The notes under the pieces are model-generated. The model saw nothing but the letters and a program-made list of their open reading frames with translations. It was not told the DNA's origin and made no database searches. Made by a program: the position numbers and the translations under genes. From Paenibacillus monticola (GTDB lineage: Bacteria; Bacillota; Bacilli; Paenibacillales; Paenibacillaceae), in NCBI RefSeq assembly GCF_009664975.1, contig NZ_WJXB01000013.1, positions 1 to 64,000 of the forward strand: a DNA stretch of 64,000 nucleotides. Reading direction: 5' to 3'. Shown piece after piece: positions 33,446 to 42,779 of this stretch; the stretch's first letter is position 1, and every line of letters starts with the position of its first letter.

Positions 33446-35215
33446 TTACTTATAAATCACCCCTCCACCCTCCTTAAACTCCGCCGCCTTCTCCCGCATC
33501 CCAGCAGCGATAGCCTCCTGCCCCACCGTATCCTGCCGCCGTGCCGTATCCCGGATATCATGCGAGATGCGCATACTGCAGAACTTCGGACCGCACATCG
33601 AACAGAAGTGCGCCATTTTGGCCCCTTCTGCCGGGAGAGTCTCATCGTGATATTCGAGCGCCCGTTCCGGATCTAGCGACAAATGGAATTGATCCCGCCA
33701 GCGAAACTCGAAACGCGCCTTGGAGAGGGCATTATCCCGATCTTGGGCACCTTTATGGCCTTTGGCCAAATCAGCGGCATGGGCAGCAATTTTGTAGGTA
33801 ATGACACCTTCGCGCACATCCTCTTTATTCGGCAAGCCTAGGTGTTCCTTCGGCGTCACGTAACAAAGCATAGCAGTACCGAACCAACCGATCATCGCCG
33901 CCCCAATGGCCGAAGTGATATGATCATAGCCGGGTGCAATGTCCGTAGTCAGAGGACCCAATGTGTAAAAAGGCGCTTCATGGCACAGCTCCAGCTGCTT
34001 ATCCATATTCTCCTTGATCAGATGCATCGGCACATGGCCCGGGCCTTCTACCATCACCTGAACATCATGTTTCCAGGCAAGCGTTGTTAGTTCCCCAAGT
34101 GTCTCCAGTTCAGCGAACTGAGCTTCATCGTTGGCATCGGCAATGGAACCTGGGCGCAGTCCGTCACCTAAGGAGAATGCCACATCGTAAGTCTTCATAA
34201 TCTCGCAAATATCCTCGAAGTGCGTATAGAGAAAGTTCTCCTGATGATGCGCGAGGCACCATGCTGCCATAATGGAGCCGCCACGCGAGACGATACCCGT
34301 CATCCGACCTGCAGTCAGAGGAATATAACGCAGCAAGACACCGGCATGAATGGTAAAATAGTCCACACCTTGCTCCGCCTGCTCGATCAACGTGTCACGG
34401 TATACCTCCCACGTCAGATCTTCGGCTTTCCCGTTCACCTTTTCCAGCGCCTGATAGATCGGCACCGTACCGATGGGTACTGGGGAATTACGCACAATCC
34501 ATTCCCGTGTCGTGTGAATATGGTTGCCCGTCGAAAGATCCATAATATTATCCGCGCCCCAGCGTGTGGCCCATCTCATCTTCTCTACTTCCTCTTCAAT
34601 TGATGAAGAGACGGCGGAGTTGCCAATATTCGCATTGATCTTCACCAGAAAGTTCCGCCCGATAATCATCGGCTCGCTTTCTGGATGGTTAATATTTGCC
34701 GGAATAATGGCGCGGCCGCTGGCCACTTCTGCTCGCACAAACTCAGGGGTGACGTTTTCGCGAATCGCAATATATTCCATCTCCGAAGTAATGACGCCTT
34801 GGCGGGCATAATGCAGCTGAGTGACATTCCTACCCTTCCGGGCCCTTAACGGACGCCGCTCTAAGCGTGGAAATACTTCCACAGCGTTTTTGCCTAGGGA
34901 CTTCCCATTATCCTCCGGTTTAATCCCTCTTCCTTCATAAGCTTCGGAGTCCCCACGCGCTGCGATCCAGCATAAACGGTGAGGCAGTAGACCCTGACGA
35001 ATATCCGTATACGCTTCAATATCAGTATAGGCACCGCTCGTATCATAGACACGCAGAGGTGCATTCTCTTCTTCTCCCGCCATTCCTGAGGTCTTGCTCA
35101 AAGTGATCTCTCGCATGGGAACCCTAATATCGGGACGCGAGCCCTCTACATACACTTTACGACTTGCTGGAAAAGCAGACAGATTCACGTTCCCCTTCTT
35201 CTCTGAACTTGGCAT
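33446..35215 (-). CDS. thiC: Phosphomethylpyrimidine synthase ThiC (589 aa)
   Basis: A radical-SAM enzyme that converts aminoimidazole ribotide to the HMP phosphate moiety of thiamine. Recognised by long stretches typical of ThiC, such as RWGADNIMDLSTG, GVLLRYIPLTAGRMTG, VEGPGHVPMHLI and the C-terminal CSMCGPKFCSM that binds the 4Fe-4S cluster. The start is ATG 35215, with AGGAGG eight bases upstream; the 14 extra residues of the longer frame lie in the leader. Expression is controlled by the TPP riboswitch and terminator just upstream. Confidence 0.98.
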   Translation of the reverse strand: MPSSEKKGNVNLSAFPASRKVYVEGSRPDIRVPMREITLSKTSGMAGEEENAPLRVYDTSGAYTDIEAYTDIRQGLLPHRLCWIAARGDSEAYEGRGIKPEDNGKSLGKNAVEVFPRLERRPLRARKGRNVTQLHYARQGVITSEMEYIAIRENVTPEFVRAEVASGRAIIPANINHPESEPMIIGRNFLVKINANIGNSAVSSSIEEEVEKMRWATRWGADNIMDLSTGNHIHTTREWIVRNSPVPIGTVPIYQALEKVNGKAEDLTWEVYRDTLIEQAEQGVDYFTIHAGVLLRYIPLTAGRMTGIVSRGGSIMAAWCLAHHQENFLYTHFEDICEIMKTYDVAFSLGDGLRPGSIADANDEAQFAELETLGELTTLAWKHDVQVMVEGPGHVPMHLIKENMDKQLELCHEAPFYTLGPLTTDIAPGYDHITSAIGAAMIGWFGTAMLCYVTPKEHLGLPNKEDVREGVITYKIAAHAADLAKGHKGAQDRDNALSKARFEFRWRDQFHLSLDPERALEYHDETLPAEGAKMAHFCSMCGPKFCSMRISHDIRDTARRQDTVGQEAIAAGMREKAAEFKEGGGVIYK

Positions 35216-35252
35216 CTTGATTCCTCCTAAATTTGAATGTAAACAAGAGCGC

Positions 35253-35285
35253 AGCAAAAAAGCCGCTCCACAATGGAGCGGCTTT
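35253..35285 (-). terminator. Attenuator of thiC leader
   Basis: AAAGCCGCTCCA/TGGAGCGGCTTT (35285-35274 with 35270-35259 on the minus strand) is a perfect 12-bp stem followed by six T. It stands between the riboswitch and the thiC ribosome site, so thiamine pyrophosphate should stop transcription here. Confidence 0.9.
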
Positions 35286-35324
35286 ATCTATGAACAGCCA
35301 AGAAGGCTATACTTGAAAAAGTCC

Positions 35325-35420
35325 GACTCCACTTTCCTACGCTGGTATGATCCAGATCAGGTTCAAGGGTCCAGGAATTTAATTTTCCCGTCTCAGCCAA
35401 TTCAGGCTCCCCTAGTGGGT
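35325..35420 (-). promoter_or_regulatory. TPP riboswitch
   Basis: On the minus strand the thi box is complete: GGGGAGCC, GGCTGAGACGGG (CTGAGA at 35396-35391), then ACCTGATCTGGATCATACCA and GCGTAGGAAAGTGGAGTC. This order and sequence are specific for the thiamine pyrophosphate aptamer. It controls thiC by terminator formation. Confidence 0.96.
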
Positions 35421-35474
35421 ATCTTATTTAGTTAGTTATTAAGCTACAGGTATTGGATTCTTTTGTCAACCTGT

Positions 35475-35924
35475 TTACTTCTTCTCAGCAGTCCACATTT
35501 TTGACAACCAGCTGTCAAATTCAGGACCTTTTTCACCTTCGTAAGCATCGTAGATATCCACTCGCATCTTCTTCAGCTTTTCTTTGAACTCTTCAAACGA
35601 ATGATCTTGGGGCAGACTCTTCTTGATTCGGATAAGAATCTTGGATACACCCTTCACCAATTCCGGTTTGTTCTTGGAAGGTGCTTTCACATCCTCGCCG
35701 AAGGCCTTGAGCTTCAGGTAAGCGGCCTCTTGTACGGTGTAGACAGGATCGCTGGTCATTAAGCGTGTCAGAATGTCAATGATCTTGGAGTGTTTCGTTT
35801 GACCCAGCTCTTCAACAGCAGCAAGACGTGCTCTCCAATCTCCGGAGCGGTTCGCCTCTCTTTTTAATTCCTCATAGTTCTCTGGCAATTCATTTACGAT
35901 TTCTTCGTTACTCAAATGACACAA
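35475..35924 (-). CDS. HEAT-repeat-like small protein (149 aa)
   Basis: A charged helical protein. Residues ~22-70 read as HEAT-type helical repeats (DWRARLAAVEELGQTKHSKI then VYTVQEAAYLKLKAFGED). The C-terminal half has a lysine-rich helix pair. No catalytic motif is seen. It is likely a scaffold or protein-binding factor. It lies upstream of the thiC leader with its own ribosome site and no obvious operon partner. Confidence 0.7.
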   Translation of the reverse strand: MCHLSNEEIVNELPENYEELKREANRSGDWRARLAAVEELGQTKHSKIIDILTRLMTSDPVYTVQEAAYLKLKAFGEDVKAPSKNKPELVKGVSKILIRIKKSLPQDHSFEEFKEKLKKMRVDIYDAYEGEKGPEFDSWLSKMWTAEKK

Positions 35925-36216
35925 TCCCTTTCTTTGTTCAATCTATTGTAAACAACCGATCAATTCATTCAACACCTCAAGACGAGCCTTAGAACCGATA
36001 AGTCAATTTTACCGTACTGTTCTCCTTCATTTCAATCTTTTCCGCAAAACAACTGATAAGTTGCAGACATTTCTCCATTCCCGTCTTTATTCTGACAAGA
36101 AGACACGGCTTCGCGTCCTCTGAACGAGGCGGCATCCGTCTCTTCCAGAAAGAAAAGGGTCTACCCCTTAACAGTTTTTCCGACTGCCTGCAGGATAAAC
36201 CCTTATGAAATGAATT

Positions 36217-39200
36217 CTATTCCACTAATTGCAGCTCGCGCGCACGGGAGATCGCTTGTGAACGGCGCTTGACCCCAAGCTTCCCGTACAGACGGAAAAC
36301 ATGACTTTTAACGGTTCCCTCTGTAATCCCAAATCGATCAGCGATTTCCTTGTTGGATAACCCATCGGACAGGGAGTATAATATCTCGGTTTCACGTAGA
36401 GTGAGCGGATCGACGAGCAGCTTGGAAGTCTCGGTAGTGGCTGTCAGTTCATCAGAAATCATTCCTATGCGGGATTCCTGAAGCGATTTCAGGTATACCA
36501 TACGAGTAATCATGAAATCCAACACTTCCAGACCTTCCTTGGTAAACGCTCCAGATATAAGGTTATTCTCCAAATAAAGCACCGAAGGCAGCACACTACC
36601 TGGAAAAAGTACTGGCATACACAGAATCGATTTCGACAGATTGCGTTGAATAGCAGGATCAGCTGCAAAAGAACTGTGTGAAGCATTGGCAAGTAAGATC
36701 GGCTCGCCAGTCATTATGACAGATCTAACAATCGATTCCGCAAACCCTAGCTCTTCTGGCAGAACCTTGTTACTCATACTTTGAGCTTCAATGCGAAATA
36801 CTTCTTCATGACCATTCAGCACATACCCCTGTACTGCCCCTGAATAACGAAGTGCGGATTCCAGGAAAGGAGTGAACATATCTTGATCGCCAACTGAACC
36901 CGCCCACTCGGAAATTCGTCTTAAGAATACTTTTCCATCATCCATAAAAGCTACTCTGTCGGGATTGGCTTGAGCCGGCTTCGCTTCGAGTGCTGCTTCA
37001 GCTACTTTTCGTTCTTCCTTCAGCTCTGTTGTGGATACAGGCAGATTAGGATACTGTTTCTTAAGCTGCTCCACTTTGACAGTTGCCCCCCATTGCGAAT
37101 AAGCATTACAGGCATCTGCCATTAATATCTCTGCTCCGCCAACACTTCCTGCAGCCTGATAGAACATCGAAGCCAGTTCGTAGGCTATAGCCTCCATCAT
37201 GCCATAACCTTCTTTTCGTGCAGCATTAATAGCAACTTCATAACCTTTTGCTGCTCCTGCCCATTTTCCATCGATCCGTTGTAATTCAGCCAAGAGGAGT
37301 AAATAAGCCGATGAGCCATGCCCAAAATAGCCAGACCAGTGCTGCATGGAACGCAGTTGCTTGCTAAGCTTCTTACGAATACTTTTGCGTTCTTCTTGCG
37401 GTGCCTCCGCATAAAGGGCAGCAAGTGATAGCGAATGGTAGACATGTTGTTTACGAACTTGCATCCGTGTCTGTCGAAACGTATTAAATTTCCCTTGCTC
37501 TACCCATTCAAGCGCTTCACGATATCGCCCAGCTAGATAAGCAATTTCGATCTGACAGGTACAGATATAATAAACTTCATTATTCAGCGTCCCTTGGGAA
37601 CGGTTGCTCTGAAGTGGAATAATAACTTCATCGTTGTCACCAACCTCGCCCTGTAATTGAGCCACATACCCTCTCGCAATGCGAAAGATGTTAAGCGTCA
37701 CATCATCCACAAGCTTCTGTGATCTAGCTTCATAATCTGTAATCCGTGCAGATAATGCATATAAATTCCCGATATGAGTGGTCGTACTTGTGAGCATCGC
37801 AATACTAACAAAGGTCAAATTGGCGGATTCCATCCCATAGTGTATCGATTGCTCCAAATGCTCCAATCCTTCTTTTGGATTCTGCTGCAATCTGGCGAGG
37901 CCCCGGATATAGTACAGCCGACAGTGTAGGTCCACGCTTTCAAAAGAGGCTGCGAGTAGAAAAGCTGTTTCGATATATTGAAGCCCTAAATGAGTGAAAG
38001 ACCATTTATTTCTTAGAATCACCAAGCCATAACCTGCAAGGATATATGCAAATGCTTCGTTATTGCCATGCTTTAGACCGAAACGTACGAACCTCGAGAA
38101 CAATATAGCAGACAGTTCTAGACTTAAAGTAAATACCGAGGTCGCTATCGCCATGACCAGATCTGACAAGGCTTTATAGTGGGGATCGTTATTTAAGGGT
38201 AAGTACGGAAGCTCATGGCGCATTTTGTACAAAGCTGTTTGCGTCATGGCTACTTCCTTCAAGATACCTGCCTTAGAATACTTCACTGGCAGCTTCCAGC
38301 CAAATTCCGCGAGTGCCTGTCGTCCGACGTTCACGGCCAGTTCATCTTTTGTTAAATAGGTATACATCGAAATCCGAATAAGGTAAATACGGGAACGCTC
38401 GACAAGATCTGTAGTACGGGCCATCAATCGTTCGAGTAGTGCTGACGCACGTTCCGTATATCCGCACATGTACTCGCATTCGGGCAGCTCCAGCATCAGT
38501 TGATACGCCAGCGAGCCGGGTACCGCTTCATTCTCCCCAATCAAATGCAGTCCCGTTTCCAGAAAGTACATTGCTGCCGCAAATGCTGTAGTTGCTTTCG
38601 ATTTCAAACCGGCCTGTAGATTCAATTTGGCGAGCTCGATTCTTTCAGCCTGGTCTGTCATCAACATATAGCCCAAATTCAAGTGATATACCTTGTCAAA
38701 AATGGAATATTTCTGCGCGTCCTCGCGTTCATTCTGGTACATCGCACGCCCAATCGCTAAGTGCAAGCTTGCTTGCTCGTCGTCAGAAACGGTCTGATAA
38801 GCAGCCTGCTGCACCCGATCATGCAAAAAAGCATATCCAATATCCTCTGATTCCCCTTCGACAATACCATCCTCGCGGCTTATCAATCCTTGATCCTCAG
38901 CTGGACGTAAGAGATCCAGCATATCCGGTATGGATTGACCACTTACAAGAGCAACCGTTGCCACATGGAAGTGGTGTCCGAGGGCAGCAGCTATCCCAAG
39001 CAGACTAACCGTTTTCTCTGGAAGCAGCCGAATTCTCCGCTCGATGAAATGAAGGATGTCGGGATCTTCAGGCAGCTCGGTGACTGCTGCCATGTCCCAT
39101 GTCCAAATGGCTTGCTCCTGATCAAAGACAAGCTTATGCTCACGGTACAAGCTGTCCAGAAACCGATGCAGGAATAGCGGATTCCCTTCCGTTCGGTGGT

Positions 39201-40584
39201 ATAGCGATTCTGCCAGCAGCCGGACACGGGCCGTATTCTCGTTAAGAATATGCGATAGAAAGCGTCTTACATCGACGTAAGTCAGAGAATTCAGCGTAAT
39301 ATGCTGAACCCGCAGCGCCATATCTGCCTGCTGAAGAGATAACATCTGCTTAAACCATAAAGCTGCAGCCGCGTATTCATCCCCGCTGTCCATTCGCTCC
39401 TGTGTCGTTTCCAACCGGAACGCACCTATCACTAGTAGGCCGTGCAGCGCCCTATCCGTGGCTAATACATGCAGAACATCCAGCGTATCCGGGTCAGCCC
39501 ATTGCAGATCATCCAGAAATAATACAAGCGGATGTTCCCTACCGGCAAAAGTCTTAATGAAAATGGGCAGCAGCCGACGAAAACGCACAGCCGCTTCAGC
39601 TGGAGGCAACGGCTCCACCGAAGGTGAAGCACCGAGCAGCTTGGCTGCCTCTGGTAGAAACTCTGTGATTACACCCGCTCCAAGCCCTAAGGCTTCTACC
39701 ATTTGAAGCCTCAACTGGGCAAGTCTTTCTGGCGATTCACTCCATACCTGCCGAAGCAGTCGGCGAAGCGCCTGCAGAATCGGCGAGAAGGGTATCTCCC
39801 GATTCATCAGGTCGCATTTGCCGGCAATGAACTGACCGCCTTCTCTTCGGGTAGGCAGTTTTAGTTCACTAATTAACGCCGTCTTACCACTCCCAGCATG
39901 GCCCGCGACCAGTACAAATGCCGAAGCACCCACACAAGCCAGCTCAAAGGCTTCACGCAGAGCTTCCGCTTCCTGTTCGCGTCCAAATAGCATCTGTGGC
40001 AGGCGAAACCGACTGTTCCTATCTGTAGAAGCAATCTCAAAAGGGAGTATCTCTCCCGCTTCATTCCAGGACAAAACGCAGCGCTGTAAGTCAGCTAATA
40101 ACCCATAGGCGCTCTGATAGCGCTCTTCGGGTGATTTTGACAGCAGCTTTAGTAACATGTTATCCAAGGGTCCAGCCAGTTCCGGACGCTGTTCGCGTAT
40201 AGGCTTTGGCAATACGGCCATATGTACATGTATCCATTCTTCAGCGCTCTCTGCCTGAAACGGTAGCCGACCGGCAAGCATTTCGTAGAAAATGATACCT
40301 AGTGCATACAGATCACTGCGCTCATCCGGCGCACGATTGAGCCTGCCCAATTGCTCAGGTGATAAATAGGCATAATCCATTTTGCGATCTTCTGTAAGAA
40401 TCGCCAGCTGCAAATCCTGTTGAAATCGAACACTAGCCGGACTTAAATTTCCAATGATTGTATTCCCTTTATGGGCAGACTGAACCAGTTTTGTCAACGC
40501 TATCGCTCTATGTAAAAAGGCTGCCAGCTCCATATGCGTTCCATTCAGCAATCCCTTCAGCTTAATACTGTCTGCTAGTGACAT
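36217..40584 (-). CDS. AAA-ATPase/TPR/GAF LuxR-type giant regulator (1455 aa)
   Basis: Domains in order: the C-lobe of a Ser/Thr kinase-like domain (about 20-175, SPEQLGRLNRAPDERSDLYA then YEMLAGRLPF) lacking a clear HRD or DFG; an AAA_16 ATPase with Walker A GHAGSGKTAL (~228) and Walker B VLFLDDLQW; a long TPR-like helical region (~600-1170); a GAF domain (~1215-1360); and a LuxR helix-turn-helix (LTLRETEILYSLSDGLSNKE, then TVKSHVFRLYGKLG). It should be a signal-integrating transcription activator. GGAGG precedes the ATG. The kinase part cannot be active. The target is not evident; it stands alone. Confidence 0.88.
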   Translation of the reverse strand: MSLADSIKLKGLLNGTHMELAAFLHRAIALTKLVQSAHKGNTIIGNLSPASVRFQQDLQLAILTEDRKMDYAYLSPEQLGRLNRAPDERSDLYALGIIFYEMLAGRLPFQAESAEEWIHVHMAVLPKPIREQRPELAGPLDNMLLKLLSKSPEERYQSAYGLLADLQRCVLSWNEAGEILPFEIASTDRNSRFRLPQMLFGREQEAEALREAFELACVGASAFVLVAGHAGSGKTALISELKLPTRREGGQFIAGKCDLMNREIPFSPILQALRRLLRQVWSESPERLAQLRLQMVEALGLGAGVITEFLPEAAKLLGASPSVEPLPPAEAAVRFRRLLPIFIKTFAGREHPLVLFLDDLQWADPDTLDVLHVLATDRALHGLLVIGAFRLETTQERMDSGDEYAAAALWFKQMLSLQQADMALRVQHITLNSLTYVDVRRFLSHILNENTARVRLLAESLYHRTEGNPLFLHRFLDSLYREHKLVFDQEQAIWTWDMAAVTELPEDPDILHFIERRIRLLPEKTVSLLGIAAALGHHFHVATVALVSGQSIPDMLDLLRPAEDQGLISREDGIVEGESEDIGYAFLHDRVQQAAYQTVSDDEQASLHLAIGRAMYQNEREDAQKYSIFDKVYHLNLGYMLMTDQAERIELAKLNLQAGLKSKATTAFAAAMYFLETGLHLIGENEAVPGSLAYQLMLELPECEYMCGYTERASALLERLMARTTDLVERSRIYLIRISMYTYLTKDELAVNVGRQALAEFGWKLPVKYSKAGILKEVAMTQTALYKMRHELPYLPLNNDPHYKALSDLVMAIATSVFTLSLELSAILFSRFVRFGLKHGNNEAFAYILAGYGLVILRNKWSFTHLGLQYIETAFLLAASFESVDLHCRLYYIRGLARLQQNPKEGLEHLEQSIHYGMESANLTFVSIAMLTSTTTHIGNLYALSARITDYEARSQKLVDDVTLNIFRIARGYVAQLQGEVGDNDEVIIPLQSNRSQGTLNNEVYYICTCQIEIAYLAGRYREALEWVEQGKFNTFRQTRMQVRKQHVYHSLSLAALYAEAPQEERKSIRKKLSKQLRSMQHWSGYFGHGSSAYLLLLAELQRIDGKWAGAAKGYEVAINAARKEGYGMMEAIAYELASMFYQAAGSVGGAEILMADACNAYSQWGATVKVEQLKKQYPNLPVSTTELKEERKVAEAALEAKPAQANPDRVAFMDDGKVFLRRISEWAGSVGDQDMFTPFLESALRYSGAVQGYVLNGHEEVFRIEAQSMSNKVLPEELGFAESIVRSVIMTGEPILLANASHSSFAADPAIQRNLSKSILCMPVLFPGSVLPSVLYLENNLISGAFTKEGLEVLDFMITRMVYLKSLQESRIGMISDELTATTETSKLLVDPLTLRETEILYSLSDGLSNKEIADRFGITEGTVKSHVFRLYGKLGVKRRSQAISRARELQLVE

Positions 40585-41078
40585 GTTGTCATACCTCCAT
40601 GTGATTCTATCAGCTACCCATCATGGCTCAGAAAGATCTTTGATTATTCCTTTATTCTACCACTATTCCAATATGATTGAGACAAATTTAATTGACACAA
40701 TGGTACTCTAAAGATAAGGGCGGCTTTGTGAGAGATTTTAGAGTTCGGGACATAGGAAATAGGAAACTGCTTGATCGCAGCTTCCTGTGAATAATAACGT
40801 TACACTAATACTTACACTTCAAAAAAACTATTGGCAATCCAGCCTCTACGCTTTAGATAGCACTCGTTGAGAAGCTCAGCGATCACTCATTATTTTCACA
40901 ACACATCATTTACATTCTCGACCACATTGTCATCAGCCACAGTAAACTCTAACTGAAAAAGGGAAATGATATTCCAGAAATAGAACACAAAAATAGCCGT
41001 TTCTCCAAAACAAACAAAGACTTGGATAAGCCCCAAGTCTTTGTTCTTTAATATAGTCAATTCAAGCAGTATGAATTA
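40585..41078. other. Gap of about 490 bp
   Basis: I see no gene here. It holds the upstream region of the giant regulator, an imperfect hairpin AGGAAACTGC/GCAGCTTCCT near 40760-40785, and, at its right end, the terminator of the Rpn-type gene (41013-41045). Confidence 0.5.
41013..41045 (-). terminator. Terminator after Rpn-type gene
   Basis: AACAAAGACTTGG (41013-41025) pairs perfectly with 41033-41045. On the minus strand TGTTTTGG follows. It closes the nuclease gene. Confidence 0.75.
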
Positions 41079-41933
41079 TTACAACTTTATAAACTTGATT
41101 TCATCCTCACTCAGGCCAGTTGCTTTAGCCACTGCAGCATAATCCATACCCATTTCCAACAAATTCTTAGCCACTTCTCTTTTTCCTTTGTTTACACCTT
41201 CTGCAATTCCCGCCGACTTCGCTCCTTCAATCATAGATGCTTCATCATGCAGATACTTCTGTCTGGCCTCATACAATCGTCTGGCGTCCAAATCCTGACT
41301 CAAATATTGCAGGGTATCCATCGCCTTCTCCAAATCCGGCTCATTCATCTTCAGCACCTCCCAATGTGATGTATCGGCACCTTTCAGAAACAACAACCAA
41401 TTGATTAGCCCACCCTCTGACGGAATGCTACACTCATCTAGTTTCGGTAACTCCAGGAAATGGACCTCAATATCATCAATTAAAGATATTCCTGTCCGGT
41501 CCTCCCGTAGGTGAAAAACGTTATGATATTGATCGTTCTTCAGAAATGAATAATTTAAAATATTGATCGTCACGCATTTCTTCAACTCGGGATACTTGTC
41601 ACCCTCACTGAGCTGACCAGCGTACCGTTTACTCCAATAAAACAACGTTCGTTTCTCTATATCGTACTTATTGAAAAGCTGCATCTCAATATCAATCAGC
41701 TTGCCTTCAGAGGTCTTAGCATATACATCAAAGATGGACTGTTTGTCGAGAGGATCGTCTTTATCTGTGTAAGGGTTCATAAGAATGATTTGGGTCAATA
41801 AGGGCTCGCCAGCTTCAGTAAAAATACGATTAAGAAACGCTAGCAGCACATCCTTGTTGTTCTCGCTGCCAAATATCCGTTTGAACACAAAATCCACACG
41901 AGGGTCCAGCAAATCCATCGGCATCAGCTCCAT
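41079..41933 (-). CDS. Rpn-type PD-(D/E)XK nuclease (284 aa)
   Basis: A recombination-promoting nuclease/putative transposase family protein (PDDEXK_2). It opens with DPRVDFVFKRIFGSENNKDV. The nuclease core is SIFDVYAKTSEGKLIDIEMQ, with the Asp and the E-x-Q motif typical of Rpn. The C-terminal tail has the usual short repeat-like part (EGAKSAGIAEGVNKGKREVA) and a small helical end (GLSEDEIKFIKL). Rpn proteins are DNA endonucleases linked to horizontal recombination or phage defence. The start among ATG 41933, 41924 and 41918 is unclear. A TATAAT -10 (41951-41946) lies just upstream. Confidence 0.88.
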   Translation of the reverse strand: MELMPMDLLDPRVDFVFKRIFGSENNKDVLLAFLNRIFTEAGEPLLTQIILMNPYTDKDDPLDKQSIFDVYAKTSEGKLIDIEMQLFNKYDIEKRTLFYWSKRYAGQLSEGDKYPELKKCVTINILNYSFLKNDQYHNVFHLREDRTGISLIDDIEVHFLELPKLDECSIPSEGGLINWLLFLKGADTSHWEVLKMNEPDLEKAMDTLQYLSQDLDARRLYEARQKYLHDEASMIEGAKSAGIAEGVNKGKREVAKNLLEMGMDYAAVAKATGLSEDEIKFIKL

Positions 41934-41996
41934 TCCTTATTATTATATCATCTTTCCATTCATCATGAACCTTGCAAATACGTTGCACTGGTTAGA

Positions 41997-42440
41997 CTAG
42001 TCCTCTTTGAAAACAGCTTGATAAATCCCGCCACTATCGGGAATTAACTTGAGGGATAATTGTAACAATAAGTTGTCAGCTCTATGTATTAAGCGTTGCA
42101 GTTGGAGGCTCGTTATATTTTGGATAAGCTGTAAATGGGCAGGTTGTAAAGAAAGGTAATGGATGGACTCTAGAAAAGAGATATCTTCCAAGGCTGCATC
42201 AGACTCTTTAAAAAGATCATACGTTTCTTCCAATGTCCGTGTGTAAGAGGGAATTAATACTGCTCCTCTCTTCATTAAGAGTGCTTTAAGCATAGTTTCT
42301 ATAGCTTGATTTATAAAGATAAGACAAAAGAACGGGGAGTTGTATTGCAGGAATTGAACGGACATATCCATTAGAAACTGCGAACGATTATGAAGCTCTT
42401 GAATTGTATCCCCACCATCCTCATAGCGATTTGATGACAT
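41997..42440 (-). CDS. HEPN-like helical protein, unit B (147 aa)
   Basis: Paralogue of the 31020-31481 product. Helices include FFCLIFINQAIETMLKALLM, TLEETYDLFKES and LQLQRLIHRADNLLLQLSLK. The 'QAIETMLKALL' helix followed by a gap and a 'TLEETYDLF' helix is the pattern seen in HEPN domains; a classical RNase motif is not obvious. The start is ATG 42440, with GGGGGAT seven bases upstream (GTG 42443 is possible). It is divergent from an XRE gene across about 100 bp that carry two operator palindromes. The function is unknown; a toxin, RNA-binding or sensor role is conceivable. Confidence 0.65.
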   Translation of the reverse strand: MSSNRYEDGGDTIQELHNRSQFLMDMSVQFLQYNSPFFCLIFINQAIETMLKALLMKRGAVLIPSYTRTLEETYDLFKESDAALEDISFLESIHYLSLQPAHLQLIQNITSLQLQRLIHRADNLLLQLSLKLIPDSGGIYQAVFKED

Positions 42441-42467
42441 CACATTATCCCCCTAAATCCTATCGTA

Positions 42468-42481
42468 TACGCTAATGCGTA
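42468..42481. promoter_or_regulatory. Operator palindrome O1, unit B
   Basis: TACG-CTAATG-CGTA, a perfect palindrome with a longer TACGC/GCGTA arm. It lies nearest the helical-protein gene, 27 bp from its start, where a bound repressor would block its transcription. Confidence 0.6.
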
Positions 42482-42504
42482 CCAGCACAAAATATATTAT
42501 ATGG

Positions 42505-42518
42505 TACGTTATTGCGTA
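42505..42518. promoter_or_regulatory. Operator palindrome O2, unit B
   Basis: TACG-TTATTG-CGTA, the same arms as O1 and 37 bp from it. It lies next to the XRE gene. A minus-strand TATAAT (42499-42494) lies between the two sites, so O2 would cover the -35 region of the helical-protein promoter. Confidence 0.6.
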
Positions 42519-42546
42519 TAGTCAAACCGAATAGGAGCCTACTTCT

Positions 42547-42768
42547 ATGCCCAAAAAAATCATTATTAAAATACCGAACCTGCTTCACAGCCGTGGTATC
42601 TCCCTTAGGGAACTTTCCCGCCTTTCCGATGTCCGCCACGCTGCTTTAAGCGAGCTTTCCAATGGCAAACGAGGGAATATTAACTTCTCTCATATAGAAA
42701 AAATCGCCGATGCCTTAGGCATCAGCGATATTCGCGAGATTATTGATTTGGTGGAGGGTGGGGAGTGA
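42547..42768 (+). CDS. XRE-family regulator, unit B (73 aa)
   Basis: A minimal Cro/C1 helix-turn-helix protein: IPNLLHSRGISLRELSRLSD, then RHAALSELSNGKRGNI, with a short C-terminal helix. There is no room for a second domain. AGGAG precedes the ATG. It should bind the TACG-N6-CGTA sites between it and the helical-protein gene and repress both. It belongs to a different XRE branch from the unit A regulator. Its end is 11 bp from the convergent helicase gene. Confidence 0.88.
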   Translation: MPKKIIIKIPNLLHSRGISLRELSRLSDVRHAALSELSNGKRGNINFSHIEKIADALGISDIREIIDLVEGGE

Positions 42769-42779
42769 GTGTGAGCACT

